This document shows, one piece after another, positions 44,131 to 54,322 of a stretch of 64,000 nt of DNA. Source of the stretch: Metaphire vulgaris. Taxonomy: Eukaryota; Annelida; Clitellata; Crassiclitellata; Megascolecidae. Positions within the stretch are counted from its first letter, which is position 1; every line of letters starts with the position of its first letter. The notes under the pieces were generated by a model. It ran no database searches and was not told the origin of the DNA. It worked only from the letters and a program-made list of their open reading frames with translations. The position numbers were made by a program, and so were the translations under genes. Where the stretch lies: contig CM030862.1 of the NCBI GenBank assembly GCA_018105865.1, positions 4,298,062 to 4,362,061 on the forward strand, written 5' to 3'.

Positions 44131-44293
44131 TCTTGCGATGTTATTTCTGAATAATTTTTCCGTATTTTCTCTGGCGATTATGATTTTATTTTTTGCGTGA
44201 TCCGTGGTCTTTATTTTCCCGTCTGATGTCGTTTCAGTCGTCAAAGTGGCAATCGAAGCAAAATGTTTACATTGCTTGATTGTCCGTTCGACG

Positions 44294-44394
<101 letters not shown>

Positions 44395-44436
44395 GACAAG
44401 AGGTTTTAGTGGCTTCTTCTCTCTTTGAGTGAGATC

Positions 44437-44561
44437 CAGCCGATGAATTCCAGTTGGAAGAAGAAGGCGCTAAGATTGCAGCCTCTTGTGACAGCCATGC
44501 ATTTGCCTTAGAGACTTCTGAATGCAGCTACAGCGACGGGTCTAGAGATTTGGAGATCTGA
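44437..44561 (+). CDS. Possible terminal exon, unassigned
   Basis: An open stretch DEFQLEEEGAKIAASCDSHA followed by a serine/acid-rich tail runs to TGA 44559-44561. A plausible acceptor (TTTGAGTGAGATCCAG) lies just upstream. The peptide is coding-like but too short for a family call, and no partner exon was identified. Confidence 0.22.
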
Positions 44562-44897
44562 GATTGTTTTCTTTGTCAAGAGAGATTTTGACGTGACAGA
44601 TCATTTCGGCGAACTTGACACTTTAAGATAAGGCTTTTGTATTGTTTCCTAACTTTCATTTAGAACTTTTACCAAGTATTTTCCCAAAAGAAGTGACGAA
44701 GAATTGCTTAACAAGTTCATTATTCGCAAATCCCAAGTAAGATTTTGGGTCCAAAGACAGCGTGGATACTAGAAGATTTACTGCTGGATTAAGCAGCATA
44801 ACTTACAGACTGCTTGTCAAAGAATGATTACAGTGAGTCTATTGGCCATTAAAGGGTCTTTATTCGAAGTATATTCTAGACGAAACGCGAATGAACC

Positions 44898-45125
44898 CAG
44901 AGATGTCCATGGGTTGGGTTAACCCATGGGTTGGGTTTGGTTGGGTTGGGTCAGACTTTCCCATATTAATGGTGGGTTAGGTTGGGTCAGGAAACTTAAT
45001 GTATTACAGTGGGTTGGGTTGGGTCAAGTAAACCTATTATCGGCATTGGTTGGGTTGGTTTGGGTTGGATATTTGATGGGTTGGGTTGAATTGGGTTTTA
45101 AAAAATGGACCCATGGACATATCTT
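44898..45125 (+). mobile_element. GGGTTGGGTT-repeat MITE, complete
   Basis: A 228-bp element with ends CAGAGATGTCCATGGG and CCCATGGACATATCTT and a perfect 8-bp duplication AATGAACC (44890-44897 and 45126-45133). The interior is four blocks of TGGGTTGGGTT spaced by A+T-rich sequence. hAT-type by target length. Confidence 0.93.
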
Positions 45126-45249
45126 AATGAACCTGCCGCCATAAAGCAGCGCAGCGAATTACCGATCCGACTGTTTTGGCTGATGTCGAAAGCGCAATCT
45201 GTCCAATTCTTCTGCAGCAAAAAAAGAACTTCCTGCGTACGCAGTTATG

Positions 45250-45490
45250 CATTAGCTGTCAAGTAAGTAAATAAGTAAGTAACGTTCGGATTTTTGTGGT
45301 GCTTCGTCCACAGGTGGACTGCGCGAACACATTACAGTGTTACAGTTAATAACTAAACTAGTGCGGAACAACAAAGTTTTAGCCTGATTTTGAAAATGTT
45401 GAGCGAAGGGGAAAGTGAACGGATGGTGGTAGGCCGTTCCTGTCATAGGCCTACTGTAAAATAAATTCTGTTCAAATTGTTCGGACCAAT
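45250..45490. mobile_element. Probable retroelement 3'-region scrap
   Basis: An (AGTA)n run followed by sequence with a GTAGGCCGTTCCTGTCATAG-type block, as seen downstream of CR1-like ORFs. No coding sequence. Confidence 0.3.
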
Positions 45491-45727
45491 ACTTTGACGT
45501 CTTCGGAATAGTTAGAAACCTGTTGTAACTCGTCATTGATTTTCAAGTTTCAATCAAACTTTGAACGGTTAACAATGAATGCTTAAAATTGGTGGTTTGG
45601 GGGCCCGTTAAAATTTAAGGGTCCTTGGTTGCAGCCTAGTTGGTCTGGGAAATGTTCAGCTAGTTCGTAAAGTGATCGACACCAATCTTGGAAAAGTGCA
45701 AACCAGCAGCAATGCTACACGCATGAT

Positions 45728-45740
45728 CTCTCTCTCTCCG

Positions 45741-45770
<30 letters not shown>
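45728..45770. repeat. (CT)n microsatellite
   Basis: CT run with two interruptions. Confidence 0.9.
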
Positions 45771-45774
<4 letters not shown>

Positions 45775-46333
45775 TCTTAAGCTGTCATCCGTCCTCTTGT
45801 GAGTCCTCAGAAGCACCTGAGCGGTGTTTTTAACGCCTAAGTGACTAATAGTCTTCCGACACTTCACAGAAACAGCACCCTACCTACTACGAGTAAGTAG
45901 GTCTAGGTAGGTTTTAATCACACACCTGTCTTCTATCACCTCACAGATTTTCAGCGATTTTTCTCTCTTTCAAAATACTAGAGATTCTTTCGCAGAATAG
46001 TCAGCAAATATTTAACAGCTATTTATCTATGTTCTGTGTCTTTCTCTTGAGTCCCTGAGCGCTGGTCGCACAGCTGATTTCGGCGAAGCTGTCGGCAAAG
46101 CAGTTATGCGACAAGCAAGTATAGTCTCTGGCGGTTTCGGCAAATTGTCAGTAGCTTAGAGTCGACAGAACATCTGTCTTCGATCATCTGTTCACGGTGA
46201 ACCGAAGAGAATTTCCGACTCTATTTTGCTCAAAGTATTTCGACCGTCTAAATATGAAGGAATCGTCTTTTGTAAAAAAAAATCGAAACACTTTGAAGTT
46301 TAACAGGTTTGCTTATACACAACACATACACAG

Positions 46334-46449
46334 GCCTACTTGGCGTTGTGCGAGCCGTTCCCGTCGGAACACCGAAGTTAAAAGTAACGTCGAGCGCGGT
46401 TAGTACTTGGGTGGGTGACCATCCCGGGATCGAGTCGTGGTGCCGGCGG
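46334..46449 (+). rRNA. 5S rRNA-like sequence (pseudogene or SINE3-type head)
   Basis: It begins GCCTAC as animal 5S genes do. It keeps GGAACACCGAAGTTAA, AACGTCGAGCGCGGTTAGTA and CTTGGGTGGGTGACC, the internal control region of 5S rRNA. The first third is shortened, and AAGTTAAAAGTAACG carries an insertion relative to the usual AAGTTAAGCAACG. The 3' part (CATCCCGGGATCGAG…GTGCCGGCGG) is worn. No T-run terminator follows; unique-looking sequence continues to about 46620. It is therefore more likely a 5S-derived SINE head or pseudogene than a working gene. Confidence 0.75.
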
Positions 46450-46702
46450 CCAACCGAGCCCTTCATCGCTTAGACGTCGATAAATTGGTGGCAGCGTTAA
46501 GCTGCGAAGGTAAACGCGGGTCTAGAGAAAGCAATGGATGGCAAGCGTCAGCGCCGGACCCTGTGCTCGTCCGTGACTACATTACCTTATACACGGACAT
46601 TATACGTCTGACATTAGATGTATGCTATCAATGCGCTAATTAAAACAATACCAGCTAAGTTCGACATATATTACATCTCGCTAAAAAATACATGGTTGCA
46701 AT

Positions 46703-46897
46703 ATGCTGTCTTTCGCGCTTTCTAGTTCATTGTCCAATGAATCAAGAACCAACACTGAAATTGGTAGGAGAGCTTTTTTCTCAGGCCCAAAGGCATGGAA
46801 CTCTCTTCCCTCGGCTGTCAGATCTCCAAAAGAATTTAGTATTTTAGATGAAAGCTTCAAACCCATATCTCTCAAATTATTATCATATCCTCCATAG
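46703..46897 (+). mobile_element. CR1-like LINE C-terminal fragment
   Basis: Encodes RRAFFSGPKAWNSLPSAVRS and a hydrophobic tail (PISLKLLSYPP) before the stop. This is the final block of CR1-group polymerases, like CGPKLWNSLP at 16090. Confidence 0.75.
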
Positions 46898-46904
46898 TCC
46901 ATCT

Positions 46905-47212
46905 CGGTGCGCGGTGGAACAGTGGTAGACCAGTTGGCAGATTGGCAGACCAGTACACTGGTCTGCCAATCCGTGGTTCAACTCCCGGCCGCGGCAGAAA
47001 CTTTTCATTTGTTTCTGTCCTAAGCGCCCCCGGTCGACTCAGCTGTGAATGAGTACATCGGGTATTAACTCGGTGGAAGAAAAGGCGGCGAGGGAATGGC
47101 TGGCAATCCGCCCGCATTCAGCCGTTGCCGTGTATAACTGAAGGCGCTAACCCTTCGGTTCCCGACGGGTCCGCGATGGCCTATGGGTTGTACCTTTACC
47201 TTACCCTTCTGT
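46905..47212 (+). repeat. tRNA-derived SINE (family C)
   Basis: Head GCGCGGTGGAACAGTGGTAG (A-box region), B-box GGTTCAACTCC at 46975-46985, a body with CCCCCGGTCGACTCAG and CGGCGAGGGAATGGCTGGC, and tail TTGTACCTTTACCTTACC. The body motif GGTCGACTCAGC and the TACCTTTACC tail are shared with the SINE at 51515. A 15-bp hairpin (GATTGGCAGACCAGT) occupies the anticodon-arm position. Confidence 0.75.
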
Positions 47213-47318
47213 CTCGCAGGTTCCCTCTGGAATGACCTGGTCTTTTGCAGGGAGATTTGAAGTACCATCGCTTGATACCTTTAGACTTTAGAGTATTAGA
47301 GATGGAGCTATGCAAGTG

Positions 47319-47319
<1 letters not shown>

Positions 47320-47382
<63 letters not shown>

Positions 47383-47415
47383 TTGTTTTTATTTCATCCT
47401 GTGTTCTCTCTCTCT

Positions 47416-47471
<56 letters not shown>
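47320..47471. repeat. (ATT)n then (TC)n microsatellite
   Basis: About 21 ATT units (47320-47382) and about 30 TC units (47405-47471). Confidence 0.95.
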
Positions 47472-47480
<9 letters not shown>

Positions 47481-47806
47481 ATCTCAGCCATTCAGTCATC
47501 TTTGACTTTGTGTGACATTATGGACTCTGATGTGCCATCCTTTTCTGTCCTCGACCGCATTTCTCAGTTCCTCGATGTTCATGTTCATTGCTTCCATAAT
47601 GTTATCCACCATCCATCTTGTCTTTTGTCTTCCTCTTTTCTTTCCCCTCAACAGCTTCTATAGCATCAATGATTTCTCCGGTGAATCGTGTCATCTCATA
47701 ATATGCCCAGAAACTCCAGTTTTTGTTTTAGGATTAGTCCGTCAAAGGCGTGTTCAACGTCAGAAGCCAAATTCAAAGCGATCGTGCAATATTCAAGATA
47801 AGTTCA

Positions 47807-48210
47807 GGGGCTGTCCATTAATTACGTCAACAATTTCTGGGCAATTTTTGATCCCTCTTGTCAACAACTGTCAAACTTTCAGTGACCCCTATGATTATGC
47901 TAAAAACTCTTGACACTTCCCGAAGATCAGTGACGTACCCCACTAAAAAGTTTTAAAAAGTTATTATTTTTGCGGTGAAAACCTTTTTCGCTTTTATTTA
48001 CTCATCAAGTGTCAAAATGTGGTTTTGATTATCTTTCTTTTTTGTTTGTCATGCTTTTTCCACTGTAATAAATACTATTCCATGAGATTTCCAAAATAAA
48101 ATAAAAGTGTTGACGTGAACTTCTAATGGCCCTCCTCCCGATGCCAACAACTGTCAAACGTTTTCAAACCCCCTTCCCCTCTTTTGTTGACGTAATTAAT
48201 GGACAGCCCC
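47807..48210. mobile_element. GGGGCTGTCCATTAATTACG MITE
   Basis: A 404-bp element whose ends GGGGCTGTCCATTAATTACG and CGTAATTAATGGACAGCCCC are a perfect inverted repeat extending into TCAACA. It is flanked by TCA on both sides, a 3-bp duplication that would suit a PIF/Harbinger-type element. Class by target length only. Confidence 0.88.
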
Positions 48211-48436
48211 TCAGACCTTTAATTTCTTTTGAGCTGTCTAGCACATCACATTCATAATTTTGTGCGAAAGACCAAAGACCGAGTCAACGAATCTTTCGAA
48301 TTCTGTCTATTAACAGATTTTTACCCTAAAGGAGACTAAATTAAATCGAAGAAATATCCTCAAAATGCAGAAACAAAAGTAACACAGATGATGGCTTAGC
48401 GCACAGAGCCATACAAACACACACACACGCACACGC

Positions 48437-48956
48437 CAGTGATGGGCAACTAGTTAACTAATTAGTTGCTGACTAAAAGTTTAACTAAATTTTTTAGTTA
48501 TCTTCACAGTTTAATTAAATATAAATAGTTTAGTTAAAATGCTAGTTTAACTGAAAATTTTTTAGTTAATAACTAAATAGTTTAACTAAAACTTTTTAGC
48601 TGGTGTCCCGAATTCTCAACAACAGTCCCTTTTCAATCTATTCTTCTCTGGGTCATTTTTTCCAAACAAACTTGACAAACTTGTGTTCCTGCAGTCTAGA
48701 CTAAGACCTAAATATTAAATAGACAATAATTAATAATTTGAATGGTTCATTGACTGATATGTTCATGTTGCGAGCATCGTCTATGTTTTCATGAACTCAT
48801 ACCTGATACCTAGGAAATAGTTGTAAAATTAGTTGCAAAAAGTGTAACTATATCTTTTTAGTTTAGTTAGTTTGCAACTAAAAGTTTAACTACTTATTTC
48901 TACTTTAAATTTAGTTATAGTTTAACTAATGTTTTGTAGTTAGTTGCCCATCACTG
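48437..48956. mobile_element. CAGTGATGGGCAACTAGTTA MITE
   Basis: A 520-bp element with ends CAGTGATGGGCAACTA and TAGTTGCCCATCACTG; flanks GCACACGC and ACACACGC match in seven of eight positions. The interior is built of TAGTTTAACTAA motifs. The terminus shares CAGTGATGGGCAA with hAT-A, so hAT-A-like transposase could have mobilised it. Confidence 0.9.
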
Positions 48957-49200
48957 ACACACGCACGCACGCACATCCCAGAATAAAGATGGCGTCGTCG
49001 GTGCTGCTTCTTTCATTTGTCGAAATCGATTGATTATTAGTTTTGAATCGGGGATTCGTTTGGCGTCGACTGCAATTGCCTTTCGCTCGTAGATCTTCCT
49101 CTGGATGTTGTTTCCAGCATCAGGATGAGAAAATAGTCGCTACTCAGCCGCGCTGCATTGCAGCCTACAATCTATTATCACACATGATAAACGACACGAC

Positions 49201-49228
49201 TACACACACACACACACACACACACACA
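49201..49228. repeat. (CA)n microsatellite
   Basis: Fourteen CA units. Confidence 0.95.
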
Positions 49229-49267
49229 GAGCGGGCGAATTTATTCAGCTAAGCAGATAGACTAGGG

Positions 49268-49780
49268 CGGCAGGAGAGAGAGACAGAGAGAAACAGAGAC
49301 AGATAGAGACAAATACAGAACAAGAGGGAGGGATGGGGGGGGAGGGGGGAGGGGAGGGATGGAGGGAGGGAGGGGGGGAGGAGGGAGGGAGGGAGGGAGG
49401 GAGGAGGGAGGGAGGAGGGAGGGAGGGAGGGAGGGGAGGGGAGGGGAGGAGGGAGAGGAGAGAGGGAGAGAGGGAGAGGGGGAGAGAGGGAGAGAGGAAG
49501 GGAGGGAGAGAACAGGAGACAGAGAGACAGAACAAGAGGGACGGAGGGAGGGAAGAGGGAGGGACGGACGGAGGGATGGAAGGAGGGAGGAAGGAAGGGA
49601 GGAAGGGAGGGACGGAGGGACGGAAGGAGGGAGCGAGAGAGGAAGGGAGGAAGGGAGGGAGAGAGGGAGGGAGGCAGGAAGGGAGAGAGGGATGGAGGGA
49701 GGGAGAGAGGGAGGAGGGAGAGAGACAGACAGAGAGAGACAGAGAGAGCGAGACAGAGGAAGGGGAGAGAGAGAGATCTG
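49268..49780. repeat. Half-kilobase polypurine tract (GGGA/GGAG)
   Basis: Over 500 bp of plus-strand purines with only scattered T and C, in GGGAGGGAGG and GAGAGA blocks. It is likely to form triplex or G-quadruplex structures. The several long frames in both directions (G/R/E-rich or S/L/P-rich) are compositional. Confidence 0.95.
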
Positions 49781-49789
49781 CCCTGTGTA

Positions 49790-49975
49790 GTAAACACGCG
49801 ACCCTTTCGTGCAGCGTCTGAATCGTCATTCGATCTCGAATGAATGGCGTCCATCCGGGCACTTGACTCGGTTCTTTGTCAGAAGACGCCGATTGCATTT
49901 GCGCCGATTTAAAAGACGTTTTGATGACGTCACTTCCGGTGAATATTCTTCCTGTCACTGGCCCTGGGATGAGGA
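49790..49975 (-). CDS. Possible exon, unassigned
   Basis: The minus-strand frame reads TGRIFTGSDVIKTSFKSAQM, then SQVPGWTPFIRDRMTIQTLH before running into the polypyrimidine tract. Codon-like composition is better than its surroundings, but no splice pair or family is evident. Confidence 0.2.
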
Positions 49976-50307
49976 GCTTGCGGAAGGATGTCAGGTCATT
50001 CAGTCACTCACAGACGGTTGACACCAGAGAATGATGACTTCATAGTCGACCAGTAGGTGACTTCAAATTCTCTCCATCTATGCGCTGTCGTATGTGCTGG
50101 ACGCAGCGCTATATTAATCGCCAGTAGGTAAATAAGTAAGTCAACCGTCTTCATATTGCGCTGATAGAAGGTGCTTCAGCGGCACTTTTATGTATATTGG
50201 CGAATAAATGGGAAATTCTCTTCTGGAGGGATCGCCTCCTAAAGAAACAGTCCTCAGCCTCAAAACCTTCCATCGTTACCCGAAAATGCCTTCTTGCCTA
50301 ACGGAGC

Positions 50308-50763
50308 ATGGATTTCGCGTCCATGCCACACGAGTTGATTCTGCGACGAATGAACTGTTTCCCGGTAATTTTAGGCCATGAAATACTAAACTGGCGTTCT
50401 TTCGAGCCAGAAATCATTTTTGGCTTTCTCCTTTATGACAGAAACTGGGTTGTCTTGCCTGGGAAAGTGTCTGATTGCTTGTCATTACAAGAAACTATTC
50501 GCGGCAGTTTTACAGCAAACCTTCGGAATCAACAGAAGCTGCGTCTGTTGAAAAAAAAACAACATCGCATCCAATCGATGCTGAGAGACGCAAATATCCA
50601 ACGCGTAGCAAGTGAAGCCAGAGCTGCGTTCCGCACTCTAGCGGTCAAAATGTCAAAAATTCATCTCAAGATAACTACAGCGAACTACTACTTCATCTCA
50701 GGACTACTACTACTACTACTGCTACTGCAACTACTACTACTACTACTGCTAACTAACTTCTAA
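50308..50763 (+). CDS. Hypothetical ORF of 151 codons, unrecognised
   Basis: An ATG-started frame with plausible composition (MDFASMPHELILRRMN; a basic stretch LRLLKKKQHRIQSML). Its last 20 residues are a leucine run encoded by a CTA microsatellite, so the stop is incidental. No domain seen. It could be a chance frame. Confidence 0.2.
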   Translation: MDFASMPHELILRRMNCFPVILGHEILNWRSFEPEIIFGFLLYDRNWVVLPGKVSDCLSLQETIRGSFTANLRNQQKLRLLKKKQHRIQSMLRDANIQRVASEARAAFRTLAVKMSKIHLKITTANYYFISGLLLLLLLLQLLLLLLLTNF

Positions 50764-50783
50764 AATGCTAAACTAAAAAAATA

Positions 50784-50823
<40 letters not shown>

Positions 50824-50836
50824 GCTGCTACTACTA
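50701..50836. repeat. (CTA)n microsatellite, two blocks
   Basis: CTACTACTGCTA blocks at 50701-50755 and 50786-50836. Confidence 0.9.
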
Positions 50837-50883
50837 CTCAGTGATATATGGTGTTATCGTTGTCTACTACTGTGATTTCTCAC

Positions 50884-51011
50884 CAACTAAATTTTTTAGT
50901 TAAACTATTAGTTATTAACTAAATTTTTACTATCATTTTAACTAAACTATTTATATTTAATTAAACTATGAAGCTAACGTACTGCAACTAATTACTAGTT
51001 GCCCATCACTG
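50884..51011. mobile_element. CAGTGATGGGCAACTA MITE, truncated copy
   Basis: The right end CTAGTTGCCCATCACTG and about 110 bp of TAGTTAAACTA interior match the element at 48437. The left end is missing, and (CTA)n repeats adjoin both sides. Confidence 0.8.
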
Positions 51012-51027
51012 TAACTACTACTACTAC

Positions 51028-51086
51028 TTATTATTATTATTATCATATTATTATTATTATCATTATTATTATCATTATTATTATTC
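51028..51086. repeat. (TTA)n microsatellite
   Basis: TTA units broken by ATCA. Confidence 0.9.
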
Positions 51087-51099
51087 ATTTATTCGTGGA

Positions 51100-51135
51100 C
51101 GATTTCTATAGCGCTGTAACAAGGCTGTAGGCCCA
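51100..51135. mobile_element. LINE 3'-tail scrap
   Basis: GATTTCTATAGCGCTGTAAC, the CR1-like 3'-UTR box. Confidence 0.45.
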
Positions 51136-51186
51136 CAACAAAAGCGTTCATCTCAACTATATCCCAACTAATTATTATTATTATCT

Positions 51187-51243
51187 GATGAAACGTCTTG
51201 AGATGAATCGTCCTGAGATGAAACGTCCTGAGATGAAACGTCC
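51187..51243. repeat. 15-bp tandem repeat, GAGATGAAACGTCCT
   Basis: Four units with two substitutions. Confidence 0.85.
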
Positions 51244-51514
51244 GGATACCGAACACTTCGTCATCGGCGTCGTCAATTGACCTTTCCTGCGTTCATGAAT
51301 TCTTTCCCTAGGAGACTCTGCCTTGGTCTATTGCATGTACTTTGTAAGTGACTTAAATAACCGAAAAAGTTGGAAATAACTGCAGAACATCAAGTCCATT
51401 AATTAATTATCAATTCTGTCTGTGGGAGTTATTATTATATAGAGACAGTCATTATTACATGCATGATAATAAGTGGGGAGTTATTTTGAGGGAGCTATTA
51501 TCAAGGAGCTATTA

Positions 51515-51795
51515 TTGGGTGGGAAGTTAGCAGAGTGGTAACAACGTTGGATGATGGAGCAGGAGGTCGCGGGTTCGAGTCCCGCAGGAGCCCTAAAGGT
51601 CGACTCAGCCTTTTTCGTGATGGTAAAATGAGTAGCAATGGCAACATTGCGAAGGTAACCATAGGATCGGCGGAATGACTGGCCACGGTCCGCTGATAAA
51701 TGGCTTAGCCACCTGTGGCTGATGGTCATGAAACCGGAGATCAGCATCAGCACATACGGGCACAGCGCCTATGGATGAACTTTACCTTTACCTTA
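51515..51795 (+). repeat. tRNA-derived SINE (family C-like)
   Basis: Head GTTAGCAGAGTGGTAACAAC (A-box AGCAGAGTGG), a long variable arm, B-box GGTTCGAGTCC at 51572-51582 in a CGCGGG/CCCGCA stem, body GGTCGACTCAGCCTTTTTCG, and tail AACTTTACCTTTACCTTA. Descent from a Ser/Leu-type tRNA is likely. Confidence 0.78.
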
Positions 51796-52292
51796 TTATC
51801 AAATAGGTCACCGGGACTCAATCGAGCAGCAATTTGAAGAAACGCTGCAAAATTCTTCGTGTCTTGTATTAAGTTACATTTGCAGCTTTAAAAGCAGGAG
51901 CATAGGCTCTGGATATGGACACTAATAATGTTTATTTCTACTATTTTTATTTGATTTGTACTTGATACTAAGTCATTTATTAAATTAAGATAACCATATT
52001 GTTTTACCTTGCGTTTTGTCAAGGCTGATAACTTGATACAAAGAAAGAAATATTGTATTCAATGTATTGTGCCATTTGTTAGTCTATTTAACAATCATCG
52101 ATTGTACCAGAAACTCTTTAGGGAATTTTCTTCAGAAATTGGATTTTCCGACATTTTCCTCGCCACCGAAAGAGAAATGCATATCTACATGCATTGACGA
52201 TTTGACATTTGCCTAAAATTAATTAGGATCTCGGAGTCGATTACTGCAGACAGACCATCAATTGGAACACACGAGACGACGAATGCGCGAAC

Positions 52293-52659
52293 CAGTGGCG
52301 GTTTCGAAAATTCTTGATGGGGGGATGTAAAAGATTATAGGAAGTTGGTGGGCGGTACAAAAGAAATGAGAGAAAAAAGTAATTCTTCTTAGTGTTTAGC
52401 CTACTAAATGTTAATAAACCTTACCGGAAAAGGCTGACAAGCAAAAAAGTAATCCGCAGTATTTTTCAGTAGCTTTTTTCTAAATTAACCGCAAAAATGG
52501 GTTAACAAACGCCAGAAAGGTCATCGCACATCCGCGGTATTAAGTTAGCCGAATGGACATTTTTTAAATTTAAAAAAGCTTACGAAAAATATGTTGACCA
52601 GCAGAAAACCTCCGGTGGGGGATGCATCCCCAGTCATCAACGTGGTGGAACCGCCACTG
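52293..52659. mobile_element. CAGTGGCGGTTTC MITE
   Basis: A 367-bp element with ends CAGTGGCGGTTTC and TGGAACCGCCACTG and a perfect 8-bp duplication GCGCGAAC (52285-52292 and 52660-52667). Its termini resemble the CAGTGGCGGCTCC family, but the interior differs. Confidence 0.93.
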
Positions 52660-52734
52660 GCGCGAACATCTACTTCGAATCAAAAGAGTCAGTCACCTAG
52701 ATTACTTCATCATTACACCGTCATAGCTCCTTGC

Positions 52735-53087
52735 TCATAAGCATTGTTGTTGACCTCAGCACTGCTGCTGACCTCAGCCAGGCCTAGGCCTGATTCAGCT
52801 GTATATAGCACTTTAGTGGCAAACACTATCGCCCTATTATTATATATGTACAAGACCTTCTTGAGATGTTGACAGTGATCGTTTTAATGACGAAACAGGA
52901 CTGCCCCCAAGGATTAGGATAAGGACAAGGATACCCTGACTTACCCTCAAGCACAAGGACAAGACCTTCAAGGATCAAGGAGATGTTGATCGTTTAGAGA
53001 ATGAAAAAGAATGTAAAACATAGTCTAGTCAACAGCAATGCTGCGTTTCAAATGCCTTTGACTAGCCACCTAGCTATGTTATCAGGT

Positions 53088-53125
<38 letters not shown>

Positions 53126-53840
53126 CCATAATAATAATAATAACAATAAATGAACAAGTGCAGCAGCTGATCAGTCATGCACACACGGTGAGGTCTAATT
53201 ATGAGACCACTTTGCGAAAACACTCGTTCAACTGGAGCCGACTGCAGGAAACAAAGAATTCAAAAGAATCAACTCTGCAACTGGTATTATAAAGGAAACA
53301 GACTAAACATTTTAGTTAGAGTAAAAGACCCACTCACCTTGGAATCAGTACAATTGATTCATATGAAGTTACAAGGACCAGCCGATGGAAGAGAGGAAGA
53401 GGAAGGGCAATGGAAACGAGACCACCGAGGACAAGGACAAGGCATTTTAAATGTTGATCGTTTTAATGTCAACGGCCGTCTGCCGGTGATGCAGTCGTCA
53501 ACTCAGTATATTTAAATAACCTACATCAGGCTGAGGCTAGCTCTGATTGAAGTCAGGCAACAGACTATCGAACTCATATTAAAAAGACCACACACAGAAT
53601 ATGATTCATATGAAGCACCAGCCAATGCTGGCAATGGAAACAGACCACCCAGGCATTTTAAATATAATGTCAAGGTGATGCTAGTGCTACATAATGCCCG
53701 TGACTTAAAACGCTATCCACTGTAGCACTGCTGCTGGCCTCAGTTGTGTGTGCAGCATTGCTGTTGGCCACAGCTGTAAATAGATCAGAAGTCCTTTTGG
53801 AAATATCAGGTCACTAGGATCAGAATATAAAAAGAGAAAA
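52735..53840. repeat. Diverged internal repeats with AGGACAAGG and GATCGTTTTAATG motifs
   Basis: Blocks such as CTGCTGACCTCAG, AGGATAAGGACAAGG and TTGATCGTTTTAATG occur two or three times in the same order, pointing to an old tandem duplication. The 104-codon frame at 53201-53515 lies in this repeat and has no domain. (AAT)n at 53089-53121. Confidence 0.45.
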
Positions 53841-54005
53841 ATTACTCAATTAACCCTTCGAGGGTTATTTTGAGCCTGTACATAAGCCATGAGAGTCACA
53901 GAAGGGAAAGAGCTTTGTGGCAAATGGCATGATGACTTCAACTCAAATCAACTATTCTGTTAGTTCAATATCATTGACTCTCTGTCTGTATGTCTGTCTG
54001 TCACT

Positions 54006-54322
54006 CTTTCTCTCAGCAGATCACTATGTATTTGGTTTCCCAAACACTGTAGTGACATTTATTCGTCGTGTTATGAATTCACATCCAGTTGTCGTTTTCT
54101 ATCCTAGAGCATCAAAGTACAGAGACGCGATTCGTGAAGACGAAGTCGATTATATCAATGTTCGTTTGTCTTCAGAACAATTGTCTCGCTCCTCGGGTCC
54201 CCGTCTGGCTTCGTTTAGATATATCAGCCGCAGTTCTTCCTTCGTGTGCACAGCGTCTGCGGATACATTGGATCATCTTTCGTCAGAGAAGCCATCTTCT
54301 GAATCAAGCAGACACTCCGGAG
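54006..54322 (+). CDS. Possible exon, disrupted by a MITE
   Basis: After a CACTCTTTCTCTCAG acceptor-like site the frame is open for about 100 codons (DHYVFGFPNTVVTFIRRV; KYRDAIREDEVDYINVRLSS; SASADTLDHLSSEK-like serine-rich end). It stays open through and past the MITE at 54323. The minus strand is also partly open (NIGHDYYDATDSKNLSG near 54540-54500), so strand is not settled. Confidence 0.25.

Noticed and set aside
44926..45144. GWVWLGWVRL-type ORF
   Set aside because: It is the GGGTTGGGTT MITE read in frame.
47245..47913. Poly-Ile, poly-Tyr and poly-Ser/Leu frames
   Set aside because: (ATT)n and (TC)n microsatellites.
49245..49958. Long S/L/P-rich and G/R/E-rich frames of up to 237 codons
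   Set aside because: They come from a polypurine tract that lacks stops in most frames because of composition. Only the non-repetitive end (49790-49975) is kept, as a weak exon candidate.
51541..51600. A functional tRNA gene
   Set aside because: The A- and B-boxes are tRNA-like, but acceptor-stem pairing is not evident and the sequence continues into a SINE body and tail.
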